Below, piece by piece: positions 18,632 to 27,480 of a stretch of DNA of 64,000 nucleotides (its first letter is position 1; each line of letters begins with the position of its first letter). The position numbers were made by a program, and so were the translations under genes. The notes beneath the pieces were generated by a model, which was not told the DNA's origin, made no database searches, and saw nothing but the letters and a program-made list of their open reading frames with translations. Origin of the DNA: Syntrophaceae bacterium. Its GTDB lineage: Bacteria; Desulfobacterota; Syntrophia; Syntrophales; PHBD01. The stretch spans positions 62,001-126,000 of the forward strand of contig JABLXX010000007.1 in NCBI GenBank assembly GCA_013177825.1, written 5' to 3'.

Positions 18632-19679
18632 ATCGCCGGACCGGATCGCCGGGCTGATCGGGACGGCCCGCCGGGGGGAGTCTCTCTCCCGGGAAGACCT
18701 GACCCTCCTTCTGAACCTGGCGGACGAGGAGTCCCTGGAGGCGCTCGGCACGGCGGCCGACGCCGTCCGCCGGGAAGCCGTCGGGGATGCCGTCTATCTT
18801 CGCGGCATCGTAGAGTTCTCCAATTTCTGCCGGCAGAATTGCCTCTACTGCGGCCTCCGCCGGGACAACCGGGACATCATTCGCTATCGGATGGACGAGG
18901 ACGCCGTCCTCGCCGCCGTCCGCCGGATCCGGGACAGGGACATCGGCACGGTTGTCCTTCAGTCCGGCGAGGATCCCGCATACACCCGTGGCGACCTGTG
19001 CCGCATCGTCGGCCGGATCAGGAACGAGACGGGCCTGATCGTGACGCTCTCGGTGGGAGAGCGGCCCCTGGAAGACTACCGGGCCTTCCGCGAGGCCGGA
19101 GCGGACCGGTATCTCCTCAAGCACGAGACGGCCTCTCCGGACCTCTACCGGCGGCTCCGGCCCGGATGCATGCTGGAGGACCGCCTCCGCTGCCTGAAGG
19201 ACCTCCGGGACCTGGGCTACGAGGTCGGAACGGGGAACATGGTGGGCCTCCCGGGACAGACGCCGGAAATCCTGGCGGACGACCTGCTCCTGATCCGCTC
19301 CCTCGATGCGGACATGCTGGGGATCGGCCCCTTCATCCCCCACCCGGGAACGCCCCTCGCCGGCGCGCCGGGAGGCGACCTGAAAAGGACGCTCCGGGTC
19401 CTGGCCCTGGCCCGCCTCCTGACCCGGGACACGAATATCCCCGCCACGACGGCCCTGGGGACTCTGCATCCGGAAGGCCGGATCCGGGCCCTCCGGGCGG
19501 GAGCCAACATCGTCATGCCCGATTTCACCCCCGAAACCCTCCGTGCCCGGTATGACATCTATCCCGGCAAGTCCACCGTGCCGGACGGGGACATCCTCAT
19601 GGCGCGCCTGCGGGAAGACCTGGTCCTGCTGGAGCGTCACACGGGCAAGGGGCCGGGCGGACGCGTCGTCCCGCGTTGA
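18624..19679 (+). CDS. hydE: [FeFe]-hydrogenase maturation radical SAM protein HydE
   Basis: HydE is a radical-SAM enzyme that processes the HydG product on the way to the diiron subcluster. It has 351 residues. The SAM-cluster motif is C69-RQN-C73-LY-C76, followed by GLRRDNR. LQSGED, KHETASPDLYRRLRPG and GNMVGLPGQT are typical of the family. The second, non-essential cluster seen near the C-terminus of some HydE proteins has no Cys candidates here. The ATG at 18624 overlaps the hydG stop by 8 bases, indicating coupled translation. Confidence 0.95.
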   Translation: MSESPDRIAGLIGTARRGESLSREDLTLLLNLADEESLEALGTAADAVRREAVGDAVYLRGIVEFSNFCRQNCLYCGLRRDNRDIIRYRMDEDAVLAAVRRIRDRDIGTVVLQSGEDPAYTRGDLCRIVGRIRNETGLIVTLSVGERPLEDYRAFREAGADRYLLKHETASPDLYRRLRPGCMLEDRLRCLKDLRDLGYEVGTGNMVGLPGQTPEILADDLLLIRSLDADMLGIGPFIPHPGTPLAGAPGGDLKRTLRVLALARLLTRDTNIPATTALGTLHPEGRIRALRAGANIVMPDFTPETLRARYDIYPGKSTVPDGDILMARLREDLVLLERHTGKGPGGRVVPR

Positions 19680-19703
19680 ATCCCTCCGTAAATGACAAAT
19701 CCG

Positions 19704-19731
19704 TTGACGGTCCCCCCCGAAAAGGTATAAC
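19704..19731 (+). promoter_or_regulatory. sigma70-like promoter for the exported-protein operon
   Basis: TTGACG (19704-19709), a 16-nt spacer and TATAAC (19726-19731) lie 78 bp before the first gene of the 19.8-22.9 kb set. Confidence 0.6.
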
Positions 19732-19809
19732 CTTCGCGCATATAAAAAAACTCACCGCCACATCCGCCGGCCACCATCCGCCGGCGGTTTTCCCAAGCAG
19801 GAGGAAACC

Positions 19810-20202
19810 ATGCGCCCGTTGATCGTCTTCTTTACGTTGTTGGGAATCCTGGCCTGCCCGCTTGCCGCAAGCGCCGGAGGGGTGTCCCCCGCCGCCATGG
19901 ATCGGTACCGTCAGGCCAAAGCATCACTGGAGGAAATGCGTCAGGCCAAGGCAGGCATCTATGCCAGGGACGTTCTGGAAGCCACCCAGCAGACCCTGGC
20001 AAAAGCCGGGGAGGCCGCCGATGGCGGAAACGAAGGAGCCGTGAAGACGGCACTGGACAAAGCTGTTCTCCAGATGGATCTGGCCAGGGCCCGGACCGAG
20101 GAGCGGGAAGCGGCGGAGAAAACCGCCGTGACCCGGGCCAGACTGGACAAACTGCAGAAACGGCTCGATGACATCCTGGCCGGGAAAGGAGAAAAGCCAT
20201 GA
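19810..20202 (+). CDS. small exported helical protein of unknown function
   Basis: I do not recognise a named family with certainty. The 130-residue protein has a signal peptide (MRPLIVFFTLLGILACPLAA, likely cut after ASA near residue 22). The rest is almost entirely charged, Ala-rich helix with coiled-coil character (AAEKTAVTRARLDKLQKRLD). It resembles DUF4398-like periplasmic proteins, often encoded beside OmpA-like proteins. Its stop overlaps the start of the next gene by 4 bases, so the two products are probably made together and may interact at the envelope. An AGGAGG-type site precedes the ATG. Confidence 0.75.
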   Translation: MRPLIVFFTLLGILACPLAASAGGVSPAAMDRYRQAKASLEEMRQAKAGIYARDVLEATQQTLAKAGEAADGGNEGAVKTALDKAVLQMDLARARTEEREAAEKTAVTRARLDKLQKRLDDILAGKGEKP

Positions 20203-21356
20203 AACGGTTTCTCTTCTCCCTGCTGTTCTCCATCCTGTGCGCCGCCCTGGCCCTTCCCGCACTGGCCGACGAAAGAGAGCAGGGCCAGTTCGCCATCCAG
20301 AAGGCACGGACGATCATTGAAAAGACAACCGCCAGAAGCGATGAGCTGAAAGTCCCGGCTGGGGAGCTTCAAAAAGCCCGGGCATTCCTGGGAAACGCCC
20401 AGGCCGCCCTGGACGGAAATCTCTCCTGGCGGGGCAAGCTGAAGCCGGAGGTCCTCCCGGACATTCTTTACTGGGCGGAAATGGCGGAAATCGCCGCCTC
20501 CACCGGCATGGCCCGGCTGGACAAGATCTCCCATGAACGGGAAAACCTGAGGCTGGAAAAGGCAATCCCGGAAACCGAGGCCAAGATCAAGGTCTTCGAA
20601 GACAAGAACGAGGAAATTCGGAGGCTTCGAGAACAAGTGGGAAAGCCCCAGGGGGAGATGAAAAGTCTGTCGGGAGAGTTGTCCGCATTGAAGAAGGCCA
20701 AGACAGGCCTGGAGAAGGATGTCGCCCAGCTTAAAACCGAGCGGGCGAACCTGAACGGACAGGTGGAAGCGCTCAATGCCGTGGCGGCAGGCCTCCGCAA
20801 AGACCTGGCCGAAAAGATCCGTTCGACGGAAGAGCTGTCCGCGGAAAATCGCCGCTTGAAGGATGATTTCAAGGCCCTGGAAAACCGGAAGGGGGCCGAT
20901 ATTGTCCAGATGGAGGGGCAGGTCCGCTCCCTGACGAGGACGGCCGAGTTCCAGAAGTCCCTGGACAGGCTGGGGTACCTGCTTCGCCCGTCCGAAAAGG
21001 GGCCGGTCGTCGTAATCCCCCGGAACGATCTGATCCGGGCCACGAGCAGGGGATCCTCCCTTGCCCCGCAGGCGGAGCGGCAGATTCAGCGCCTTGCAGA
21101 AATCGTAAAGACCCATCCGGGAACGCGGCTGTCCATGACGGTCCACGGCTCCGGGAAACCGACCCGGACGGAAAACCGGAAGGGTACGGACGCCATGGCC
21201 CAGCTGCTGCGGAAGGCCTTTTTGAACGCCGGGATCTCCGACTCCGCCGTCGAGGCCTCCGGCGCGGGGACAGAGGCCCCCCTGTTCCCGAAAGGAAGCG
21301 GAGATGAGAACCGGAGGGTGGAGATTCAGGTGATCACGCTGCCCCCGGCCAAGTGA
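20199..21356 (+). CDS. exported coiled-coil protein with OmpA-like C-terminal domain
   Basis: This is a 385-residue envelope protein. A signal peptide is followed by about 230 residues of charged coiled coil. The C-terminal part (about 275-385) resembles an OmpA-like domain, which usually binds peptidoglycan: RQIQRLAEIVKTHPGTRLSM, RKGTDAMAQLLRKAFLNAGI and the end ENRRVEIQVI. The usual NxxLSxxRA motif is degenerate (ENRKGTDAMA), so peptidoglycan binding is uncertain. The gene overlaps both neighbours (4 bases on each side, if the next starts at its GTG), and all three encode envelope proteins. Confidence 0.78.
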   Translation: MKRFLFSLLFSILCAALALPALADEREQGQFAIQKARTIIEKTTARSDELKVPAGELQKARAFLGNAQAALDGNLSWRGKLKPEVLPDILYWAEMAEIAASTGMARLDKISHERENLRLEKAIPETEAKIKVFEDKNEEIRRLREQVGKPQGEMKSLSGELSALKKAKTGLEKDVAQLKTERANLNGQVEALNAVAAGLRKDLAEKIRSTEELSAENRRLKDDFKALENRKGADIVQMEGQVRSLTRTAEFQKSLDRLGYLLRPSEKGPVVVIPRNDLIRATSRGSSLAPQAERQIQRLAEIVKTHPGTRLSMTVHGSGKPTRTENRKGTDAMAQLLRKAFLNAGISDSAVEASGAGTEAPLFPKGSGDENRRVEIQVITLPPAK

Positions 21357-21403
21357 AAGGATTCATTTCGCCGCGTAAGGAAAGAGCGATGAGGAGATCT
21401 TTC

Positions 21404-22858
21404 ATGAAACACCGTTCCGGTCTGACCGTTCCGATGATCTGTCTGATCGTCTGCTTTGCGATTACGACCGCCGGCACCGCCCGGGCCGCCTTCACCCTGG
21501 AGGACGAGCGGAAAGTGGGACGTGAATTCTACGAAAAGATGGAAAAGAGCAACGCCCTGTACAAGGAAAAGCGCGTCCAGTCCTACATAACAGAGTTGGG
21601 CAACAGCATCCTTTCGCACAGCAACAAGGCTCCCTTTGACTTCCATTTCTCCGTCTACAAGGACTCTGCCATCAACGCTTTTGCAACGCCCGGGGGATAT
21701 GTCTACGTTTCCCGGGGTCTCATCGCCATCGCAGAGGACGAGGCCCAACTGGCCAGTGTCATGGCCCATGAAATCGCCCATGTGAACGCCCGTCACATCG
21801 CCAGGATCATCGAGAAATCAACGAAGGTGAACGTGGCCGCCTTGGCGGCCATTCTTGCCGGGGCGTTCCTGGGCGGAGGCAGCGACCTGGCCGCCGGGGC
21901 CATGGCCTTCTCCCTGGCCGCCGCCACAACCCTCAACCTGAAATACAGCCGGGAGCACGAGGAAGAAGCGGACCGCCTTGGACTTTCATACCTTATTTCA
22001 ACAGGATACGATGGCCAGGGTTCGGTCGAAATGCTGCGCCTGATGCGGCGATACGAATACTACTCGAGCACCATCCCCTCGTATTTCAAAACCCACCCGG
22101 GAACGGACGACCGGATCCACTACCTCGACGGCATGCTTCAGACGGTTTACCGGAAGCAGCAGGGTAAGGACAACCTCTCGAAGCGGTTCGACAGAATCAG
22201 GATCGAGATGGCCCTGTCCAGGCCGGACGCGCAGGCGAATTACGCCTATTTCCGGGACCGGGTTAAGAAGAATCCGGCTTCCCTGGACGACCGGCTTGGC
22301 CTGGCGGTCTCCCTGGAAAGAACCGGCCGCGTTGCCGAGGCCCTGGAGATCTTTCACAAGATCCTGCAGGAAGCCCCGAACGACGCGGATATCCTGAGAG
22401 AAACCGGTATCGTCTATGTAAAGACCGGACGGACACAGGCGGCCATCGAACCGCTGCGGAAGGCCCTGCAGCTTGACCGGGACGACAGGGAAACCCTGCT
22501 CTACCTGGGAAGGGCCTACGGGACGATGGAAAATTATGAAGCCGCCGTAGACCTGTACCGGCGGCTGGAAAACGATCCTCCCCAGGAAGCGGACATCCTC
22601 TACAATATGGCCATGGCCTATGGCAGAACGGGCCGTACCGGGGACTACCACTATTTTTACGGCCTGTTCCTGAAGAAAAACGGCCGAAAGGACAACGCCC
22701 TCTACCACCTTGAAGAGGCCCGAAAGCTTCTTGGGCGGGACCCGGAAAAGTCCCGGCGCGTCCAGAAGGCAATCGATTCCCTCAAGAAGGGTCAGGACAA
22801 CCCTGACTCGCCGCCATCCAATTCCGCCAAGAGGTGGGGAGCCTCCCGGCGGATGTAA
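21404..22858 (+). CDS. periplasmic M48-family metalloprotease with TPR repeats (BepA-like)
   Basis: This exported zinc metalloprotease resembles BepA/YfgC, which in E. coli handles outer-membrane protein assembly. The 484-residue chain has a signal sequence ending near ARA, a peptidase M48 domain (about 35-250) and TPR-type helices (about 270-460). The active site HEIAH is at about 140-144, and the third zinc ligand is in EHEEEADRLG. The ATG at 21404 has GAGGAG 7 bases upstream; the ATG at 21389 is also plausible. The 3' end overlaps the convergent GAF-HD-GYP gene by 67 bp. The two upstream envelope genes probably share its transcript. Confidence 0.88.
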   Translation: MKHRSGLTVPMICLIVCFAITTAGTARAAFTLEDERKVGREFYEKMEKSNALYKEKRVQSYITELGNSILSHSNKAPFDFHFSVYKDSAINAFATPGGYVYVSRGLIAIAEDEAQLASVMAHEIAHVNARHIARIIEKSTKVNVAALAAILAGAFLGGGSDLAAGAMAFSLAAATTLNLKYSREHEEEADRLGLSYLISTGYDGQGSVEMLRLMRRYEYYSSTIPSYFKTHPGTDDRIHYLDGMLQTVYRKQQGKDNLSKRFDRIRIEMALSRPDAQANYAYFRDRVKKNPASLDDRLGLAVSLERTGRVAEALEIFHKILQEAPNDADILRETGIVYVKTGRTQAAIEPLRKALQLDRDDRETLLYLGRAYGTMENYEAAVDLYRRLENDPPQEADILYNMAMAYGRTGRTGDYHYFYGLFLKKNGRKDNALYHLEEARKLLGRDPEKSRRVQKAIDSLKKGQDNPDSPPSNSAKRWGASRRM

Positions 22859-24486
22859 GCCGAGTAAAGCTTCTCCCGCACGAACAGATCGAAAATATCC
22901 CCGTCGATGTGCCGGTCCTTCACCATGAACCCCACGATCTTGAGGGCTTCCGCCAGGGTCTTGCCCTTTGTGTAGGGCCTGTCCCGGGCCGTCAGGGCCT
23001 CGAAGACGTCCGCCAGGGCCAGGATGCGGGCCTGGATGGGTATCTCGGCCTCTTTGAGACCCAGCGGGTAGCCGGTGCCGTCGAGGCGCTCATGGTGGGA
23101 CGATGCATATTCCGGCACGTGTTTGAGCTTCTTCGGGAACGGCAGTTGGGAGAGCATTTTGAAGGTCACAACCGTGTGGTTGTTGATGATTTCCCGCTCC
23201 GCATCGTTCAGGGTGCCCCGGCGGATGCTGAGGTTGGCACACTCGTCCTCCGTCAGGACCGGCAGTTCCTCGCCGTTGAGGCAATACTTCGTTTCCGTCA
23301 GTTCCTTCAGCCGCTTCACCTTGTCGTCCGGCAGGAATTCTCCGCCCAGATTGGTCGTCTCCAGAAATTTCAGGTCTTCGTCAAGATTCCGGGTAAAGTC
23401 ATCTTCGTAATCCTCATCCGGCAGTTTCCCTCCGGCGCCGTCACCACGCGACTTCCGCCGAAGAACATCAATGATGTGGTTCTTCTTGATGATCTCGACG
23501 CGGGCCTTCAGGAGATCGATCCGGTCGCAGATCGTCTGCAGTTTCGTGGCCTTGTCCACGACATGCTCCGGCGTCGTGATCTTGCCCACGTCGTGTAGCC
23601 ACGCCGCGAGCCGAAGTTCCCGCATCTCGTCGCTGTTCAGGTGGTAATTGTCATATGGCGGTTGCGTTGTTGCGTTGATCCGCTCGGCGATGTCCATGGT
23701 CAGCTCGGCGACGCGCCGGATGTGGCCGCCCGTATAGGGCGATTTTTCGTCGATGGCGCTGCCGATGGTCCGGATGAAGGATTCGAGGAGTTCTTCCAGG
23801 TCGCCGATGAGGCGGTTGTTGGTGAGCGCCACGGCGGCCTGAGAGGCCAGGGATTCCGTCATTTCCTGGCTCTCCTTGCTGAACGGAATCGTTTCGCCCG
23901 TCTCGGGGTCGCGGGGGTTGAGGAGCTGCAGAACGCCGATGATGTCGTTCTCATGGTTGCGCATGGGAAGGACAAGCATGGACTTGGACCGGTACCCCGT
24001 CCGCTCGTCGAATTTTTTCGTCCCCTCGAAGTTGAACCCCTCGGCATGGTAGACGTCGGGGATGTTCACCGCCTTGCCCGTCAGAGCCACGAAGGCGGAG
24101 ACGTTCGAGAAATTCTCCGATCCGTCAGGGCAGTGAAGCGGAACGGCAGGCCAGGTGATCCGGTCCCCGGTTCCACCCATGCGGACATCCAGCGTTCCGT
24201 TCTGGACGATGGCAAACTGGAGCTCCTTCTCGTCGTCGGACATGATGTAGAGCGTCCCGCCGTCGGCGGTGGTGAACTCCCGGGCCTCGTCGATGATCAT
24301 CTCCAGGAGCTTCCCCAGGTTCCGCTCCGCCGAGAGGGCCGAGCCGATCTGGGTAAGACGGCGTATCAGGCCAAGCTGGGCCTCGGTGAAGTCCTGGACT
24401 TCCGCAACGAGATGGTTCAGCAGGTGGTTCAACTGGGGATAGGCAGTGAACCGGATTTCGGGCTTCCGTTCGCTTGTCTCGTTCAT
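22792..24486 (-). CDS. GAF-HD-GYP protein with an insertion in the HD-GYP domain
   Basis: This cytoplasmic 564-residue signalling protein has a GAF domain (about 45-215) and a C-terminal HD-GYP domain, the c-di-GMP phosphodiesterase type. HD-GYP motifs GGHIRR, LHDVGK, INNHT and HHERLDGTGYP are all present. Compared with a normal HD-GYP, roughly 95 extra charged residues lie between HDVGK and the next metal His (INNHT), including the acidic PDEDYEDDFTRNLDEDLKF. The ATG at 24486 has GAGG 8 bases upstream. The gene follows nrdG by 68 bp and could be carried on the nrdDG transcript. Confidence 0.9.
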   Translation of the reverse strand: MNETSERKPEIRFTAYPQLNHLLNHLVAEVQDFTEAQLGLIRRLTQIGSALSAERNLGKLLEMIIDEAREFTTADGGTLYIMSDDEKELQFAIVQNGTLDVRMGGTGDRITWPAVPLHCPDGSENFSNVSAFVALTGKAVNIPDVYHAEGFNFEGTKKFDERTGYRSKSMLVLPMRNHENDIIGVLQLLNPRDPETGETIPFSKESQEMTESLASQAAVALTNNRLIGDLEELLESFIRTIGSAIDEKSPYTGGHIRRVAELTMDIAERINATTQPPYDNYHLNSDEMRELRLAAWLHDVGKITTPEHVVDKATKLQTICDRIDLLKARVEIIKKNHIIDVLRRKSRGDGAGGKLPDEDYEDDFTRNLDEDLKFLETTNLGGEFLPDDKVKRLKELTETKYCLNGEELPVLTEDECANLSIRRGTLNDAEREIINNHTVVTFKMLSQLPFPKKLKHVPEYASSHHERLDGTGYPLGLKEAEIPIQARILALADVFEALTARDRPYTKGKTLAEALKIVGFMVKDRHIDGDIFDLFVREKLYSAYIRREAPHLLAELDGGESGLS

Positions 24487-24554
24487 GGGAAAAACCTCAA
24501 CGGGGATTGTCGGCGCTATCGGCCGGACCTGGCCCGGCGGGACAGAACCGGAGC

Positions 24555-25241
24555 TCAACGGATCCGGACCCGGGATACATGCTGTTTCAGGATCTCCGCA
24601 CATTTCTCCAGGTCCGGCGGTTCGGCTCCGGGGGGAGGAACAGCGGGATCGAGCTGTTTCGTTCGCGCGTATCTCTGTAGCACAAAACGGGGGGCGTTCT
24701 CCACGAGTTTCCCGATCTCCCGGAAATCCCGCTCAGCGAGGAGAGAGGGAACGACGGTGGTGCGGAATTCGCAGGGAAGACCGGAGGCCACGATGAGGGC
24801 GATGCTTTCCCGGATCCCCCGGCTGCTGTCACCGACGCCCGTCAGGGCGTCATATTTTTTCAGGGGGCCCTTGACGTCCATGGCCAGGAAATCGATCAGC
24901 CGCCGTTCGACCAGCTCCTTCAGGACCTCCGGCCGGGAGCCGTTGGTGTCGATCTTCACCAGGAAGTCCATTTCTTTCAGGCACCCGGCAAACGCCGCAA
25001 GGTCCGGCTGGAGGGTCGGCTCGCCGCCGGTGATGGACACTCCGTCGAGCTTACCCCGCCGCTTTGCCAGGAAACCGAGGATCTCCGCCTCGTCCAGGAG
25101 CGGTTCAAACCGTCCGGGATCGACCAGCTCCGGGTTGTGGCAGAAGGGACAGCGGAAGTTGCACCCCTGGGTGAATACGACGGCGCTGATCCGCCCGGGA
25201 TAATCGATCAGGGAAACCTTCTGAAAACCACCGATTTTCAT
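24555..25241 (-). CDS. nrdG: anaerobic ribonucleotide reductase activating enzyme
   Basis: NrdG is a radical-SAM activase that generates the glycyl radical on NrdD. It has 228 residues, with the SAM-cluster motif CNFRCPFC (residues about 27-34) and SITGGEPTLQ further on. The start has the typical family opening MKIGGFQKVSLIDYPGR. It lies 31 bp downstream of nrdD in the same direction, as in most nrdDG operons, and is expected to act only under anoxic conditions. Confidence 0.95.
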   Translation of the reverse strand: MKIGGFQKVSLIDYPGRISAVVFTQGCNFRCPFCHNPELVDPGRFEPLLDEAEILGFLAKRRGKLDGVSITGGEPTLQPDLAAFAGCLKEMDFLVKIDTNGSRPEVLKELVERRLIDFLAMDVKGPLKKYDALTGVGDSSRGIRESIALIVASGLPCEFRTTVVPSLLAERDFREIGKLVENAPRFVLQRYARTKQLDPAVPPPGAEPPDLEKCAEILKQHVSRVRIR

Positions 25242-25272
25242 ATAGAGAGCGATACTCCCAATGCCCGCATGC

Positions 25273-27363
25273 TCAGAACCCGTATTCCCTTCTCAGCTGG
25301 AACTCCGCCTGTTTTCCCTTGTTCCACTGCTGGACCGGCCGCAGGTATCCCACCACCCGGGAGTAAATCTCGCAGGGCGACTGGCATTCCGGGCATTCCT
25401 CCATCTCCCCCTTCAGATATCCGTGGGACGGGCAGATGCTGAAGGTGGGTGTAAAGGTCATGTACGGAAGGTGATAGCGGGTGCAGACCTTCCGGACGAG
25501 GCTCTTGACCGCTTCGGGGTCATCGACACGCTCCCCGGCAAACGTATGGAAGACGGTGCCCCCGGTGTACTTCGACTGAATCTCGTCCTGCAGGTCCAGG
25601 GCCTCGAAGATGTCGTCGGTGTAATTCACCGGCAACTGGGTCGAATTCGTATAGAAGGGCTCCGCCTTCTCCTCCCGGATGCGGTCCTCGTTGGCACAGA
25701 GGATCTCGGGATATTTTTCCTTGTCGATCTTGGCCAGCCGGTAGCTGGTCCCCTCGGCGGGGGTGGATTCCAGGTTGTAGTTGTTTCCCGTCTGGCGCTG
25801 GAAGTGGACCAGCCGGTCCCGCATGAAGTCGAGGACCTTCTTCGTGAACCGCTGGCCCTCGGGACTGGCCAGGTTTACGCCCAGCAGGTTCTGGCAGGCC
25901 TCGTTCATCCCCACCAGGCCGATGGTGGAAAAGTGGTTCTTCCAGTATTCGCCGAAGCGCTCCTTGATCTTGCGCAGATAGTGCCTCGTGTAGGGGTAAA
26001 GGTTCCCGTCGGTAAAGTTCTCCAGGACCTTGCGCTTCGTCTCCAGGCTCTCCCGGGCTACGCTCATCAGCCGCTCCAGGCGCTGGAGGTACTCGTCCTC
26101 CGAATTGGACAGGAAACCGATCCGGGGCATGTTGATGGTAATGACGCCGATGGAGCCCGTCAGGGGGTTGGAGCCGAACAGACCGCCGCCCCGCTTTTCC
26201 AGCTCGCGGTTGTCGATGCGGAGCCGGCAGCACATGCTTCGGGCATCCTCCGGATTCATGTCGGAGTTGATGAAGTTGGAGAAGTAGGGAACGCCGTACT
26301 TGGCCGTCATCTCCCAGAGACTGGCGAGGTTCGGGTCTTCCCAGTTGAAATTCTTGGTGACGTTGTAGGTCGGGATGGGAAACGTGAAGACCCTTCCCTT
26401 CGCGTCCCCTTCCGCCATCACCTCCAGGAACGCGCGGTTGAAGAGATTCATTTCCTTCTGAAAGTCTCCGTAGACGTCTTCCTGGGGCTGGCCGCCGATG
26501 ATGACGGACTGATCCGCGTAGTACCGGGGCACCGTCACGTCGAGGGTGACGTTCGTGAAGGGCGTCTGGAAGCCGACCCGGGTCGGAACGTTGATGTTGA
26601 AGATGAATTCCTGGAGGGCCTGCTTGATCTCGATGTATTCGAGGTCGTCGTACCGGATGAAGGGCGCCAGCAGGGTGTCGAAGTTGGAAAAGGCCTGGGC
26701 ACCCGCCGCCTCGCCCTGGAGGGTGTAGAAGAAATTGACGATCTGTCCCAGGGCACTCCTGAGATGCTTGGCGGGCCGGCTCTCGACCTTCCCGGAGACG
26801 CCGCGGAAGCCTTCCAGGAGCAGGTCGTAGAGATCCCAGCCGACGCAGTAGACCGACAGGAGGGAGAGGTCGTGGATGTGGAAATCTCCGTCCGAATGGG
26901 CCTTGCGGATCTCCGGGGAATAGATCTCGTTCAGCCAGTAGACCTTGCTCACTTCCGAAGAGATGTAGTTGTTGAGCCCCTGGAGGGAATAGTCCATATT
27001 GCTGTTTTCGTTTATCTTCCAGTCCTTCTTCTTGAGGTATTGGTCGACCAGGTCCACCTCCATCTTCTGGGTGATTTCCCGCAACCGGGCGTGCTGGTCC
27101 CGGTAGATGATGTAGGCCTTGGCTGTCTTGCGGTAGGGGGAATCGAGGAGTACTTCCTCTACGATGTCCTGGGCGTCCTCCACGGTCATGATGTTGCCGT
27201 TGTAGAGTTTTTCCGCCAGGTTGAGGACCCGGATGGTGAGCTTTCGGGCTGCCTTCTCGTCGAATTCCCCCGTCGCCTCCCCGGCCCTGGCGATGGCGTT
27301 CGTAATCTTCTCGGCGTTGAACTTGACGAGCCGCCCGTCCCGTTTCCTGATCTTTCCACGCAT
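25273..27363 (-). CDS. nrdD: anaerobic ribonucleoside-triphosphate reductase, class III
   Basis: NrdD reduces ribonucleotides to deoxyribonucleotides in the absence of oxygen, using a glycyl radical. The 696-residue protein begins with an ATP-cone (MRGKIRKRDGRLVKFNAEKI to about 95), which normally senses dATP/ATP. The catalytic barrel follows, and the C-terminus has the zinc site CPSHGY...CPEC...C and the glycyl-radical loop RVVGYLRP. RBS GAGGGAA lies before the ATG. Two NrdR-like boxes and a TATAAT lie upstream. Confidence 0.96.
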   Translation of the reverse strand: MRGKIRKRDGRLVKFNAEKITNAIARAGEATGEFDEKAARKLTIRVLNLAEKLYNGNIMTVEDAQDIVEEVLLDSPYRKTAKAYIIYRDQHARLREITQKMEVDLVDQYLKKKDWKINENSNMDYSLQGLNNYISSEVSKVYWLNEIYSPEIRKAHSDGDFHIHDLSLLSVYCVGWDLYDLLLEGFRGVSGKVESRPAKHLRSALGQIVNFFYTLQGEAAGAQAFSNFDTLLAPFIRYDDLEYIEIKQALQEFIFNINVPTRVGFQTPFTNVTLDVTVPRYYADQSVIIGGQPQEDVYGDFQKEMNLFNRAFLEVMAEGDAKGRVFTFPIPTYNVTKNFNWEDPNLASLWEMTAKYGVPYFSNFINSDMNPEDARSMCCRLRIDNRELEKRGGGLFGSNPLTGSIGVITINMPRIGFLSNSEDEYLQRLERLMSVARESLETKRKVLENFTDGNLYPYTRHYLRKIKERFGEYWKNHFSTIGLVGMNEACQNLLGVNLASPEGQRFTKKVLDFMRDRLVHFQRQTGNNYNLESTPAEGTSYRLAKIDKEKYPEILCANEDRIREEKAEPFYTNSTQLPVNYTDDIFEALDLQDEIQSKYTGGTVFHTFAGERVDDPEAVKSLVRKVCTRYHLPYMTFTPTFSICPSHGYLKGEMEECPECQSPCEIYSRVVGYLRPVQQWNKGKQAEFQLRREYGF

Positions 27364-27397
27364 GGAAATTCCCTCCGCTTTCTTGTATGAACCGATT

Positions 27398-27464
27398 ATT
27401 ATAACGACGATGAATTACCCAACATATTGGGGTGGAGGTTCCCTTTTACCACTACATATTGGTG
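27398..27464 (-). promoter_or_regulatory. nrdD promoter with two NrdR-like boxes
   Basis: On the minus strand a perfect TATAAT (plus positions 27398-27403) lies 35 bp before the nrdD start. Two NrdR-like palindromes with a shared ACATATTGG core (27417-27432 and 27449-27464) match about 12 and 11 of 16 positions of the NrdR consensus. Their centres are 32 bp apart, about three helical turns, the usual pairing for NrdR. The first overlaps the -35 position. Confidence 0.78.
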
Positions 27465-27480
27465 CAATCAAGAGGAAAAT

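Noticed and set aside
12117-19679. An [FeFe]-hydrogenase structural gene in the maturation block
   Set aside because: No protein with H-cluster motifs is encoded in the window; hydA must lie elsewhere.
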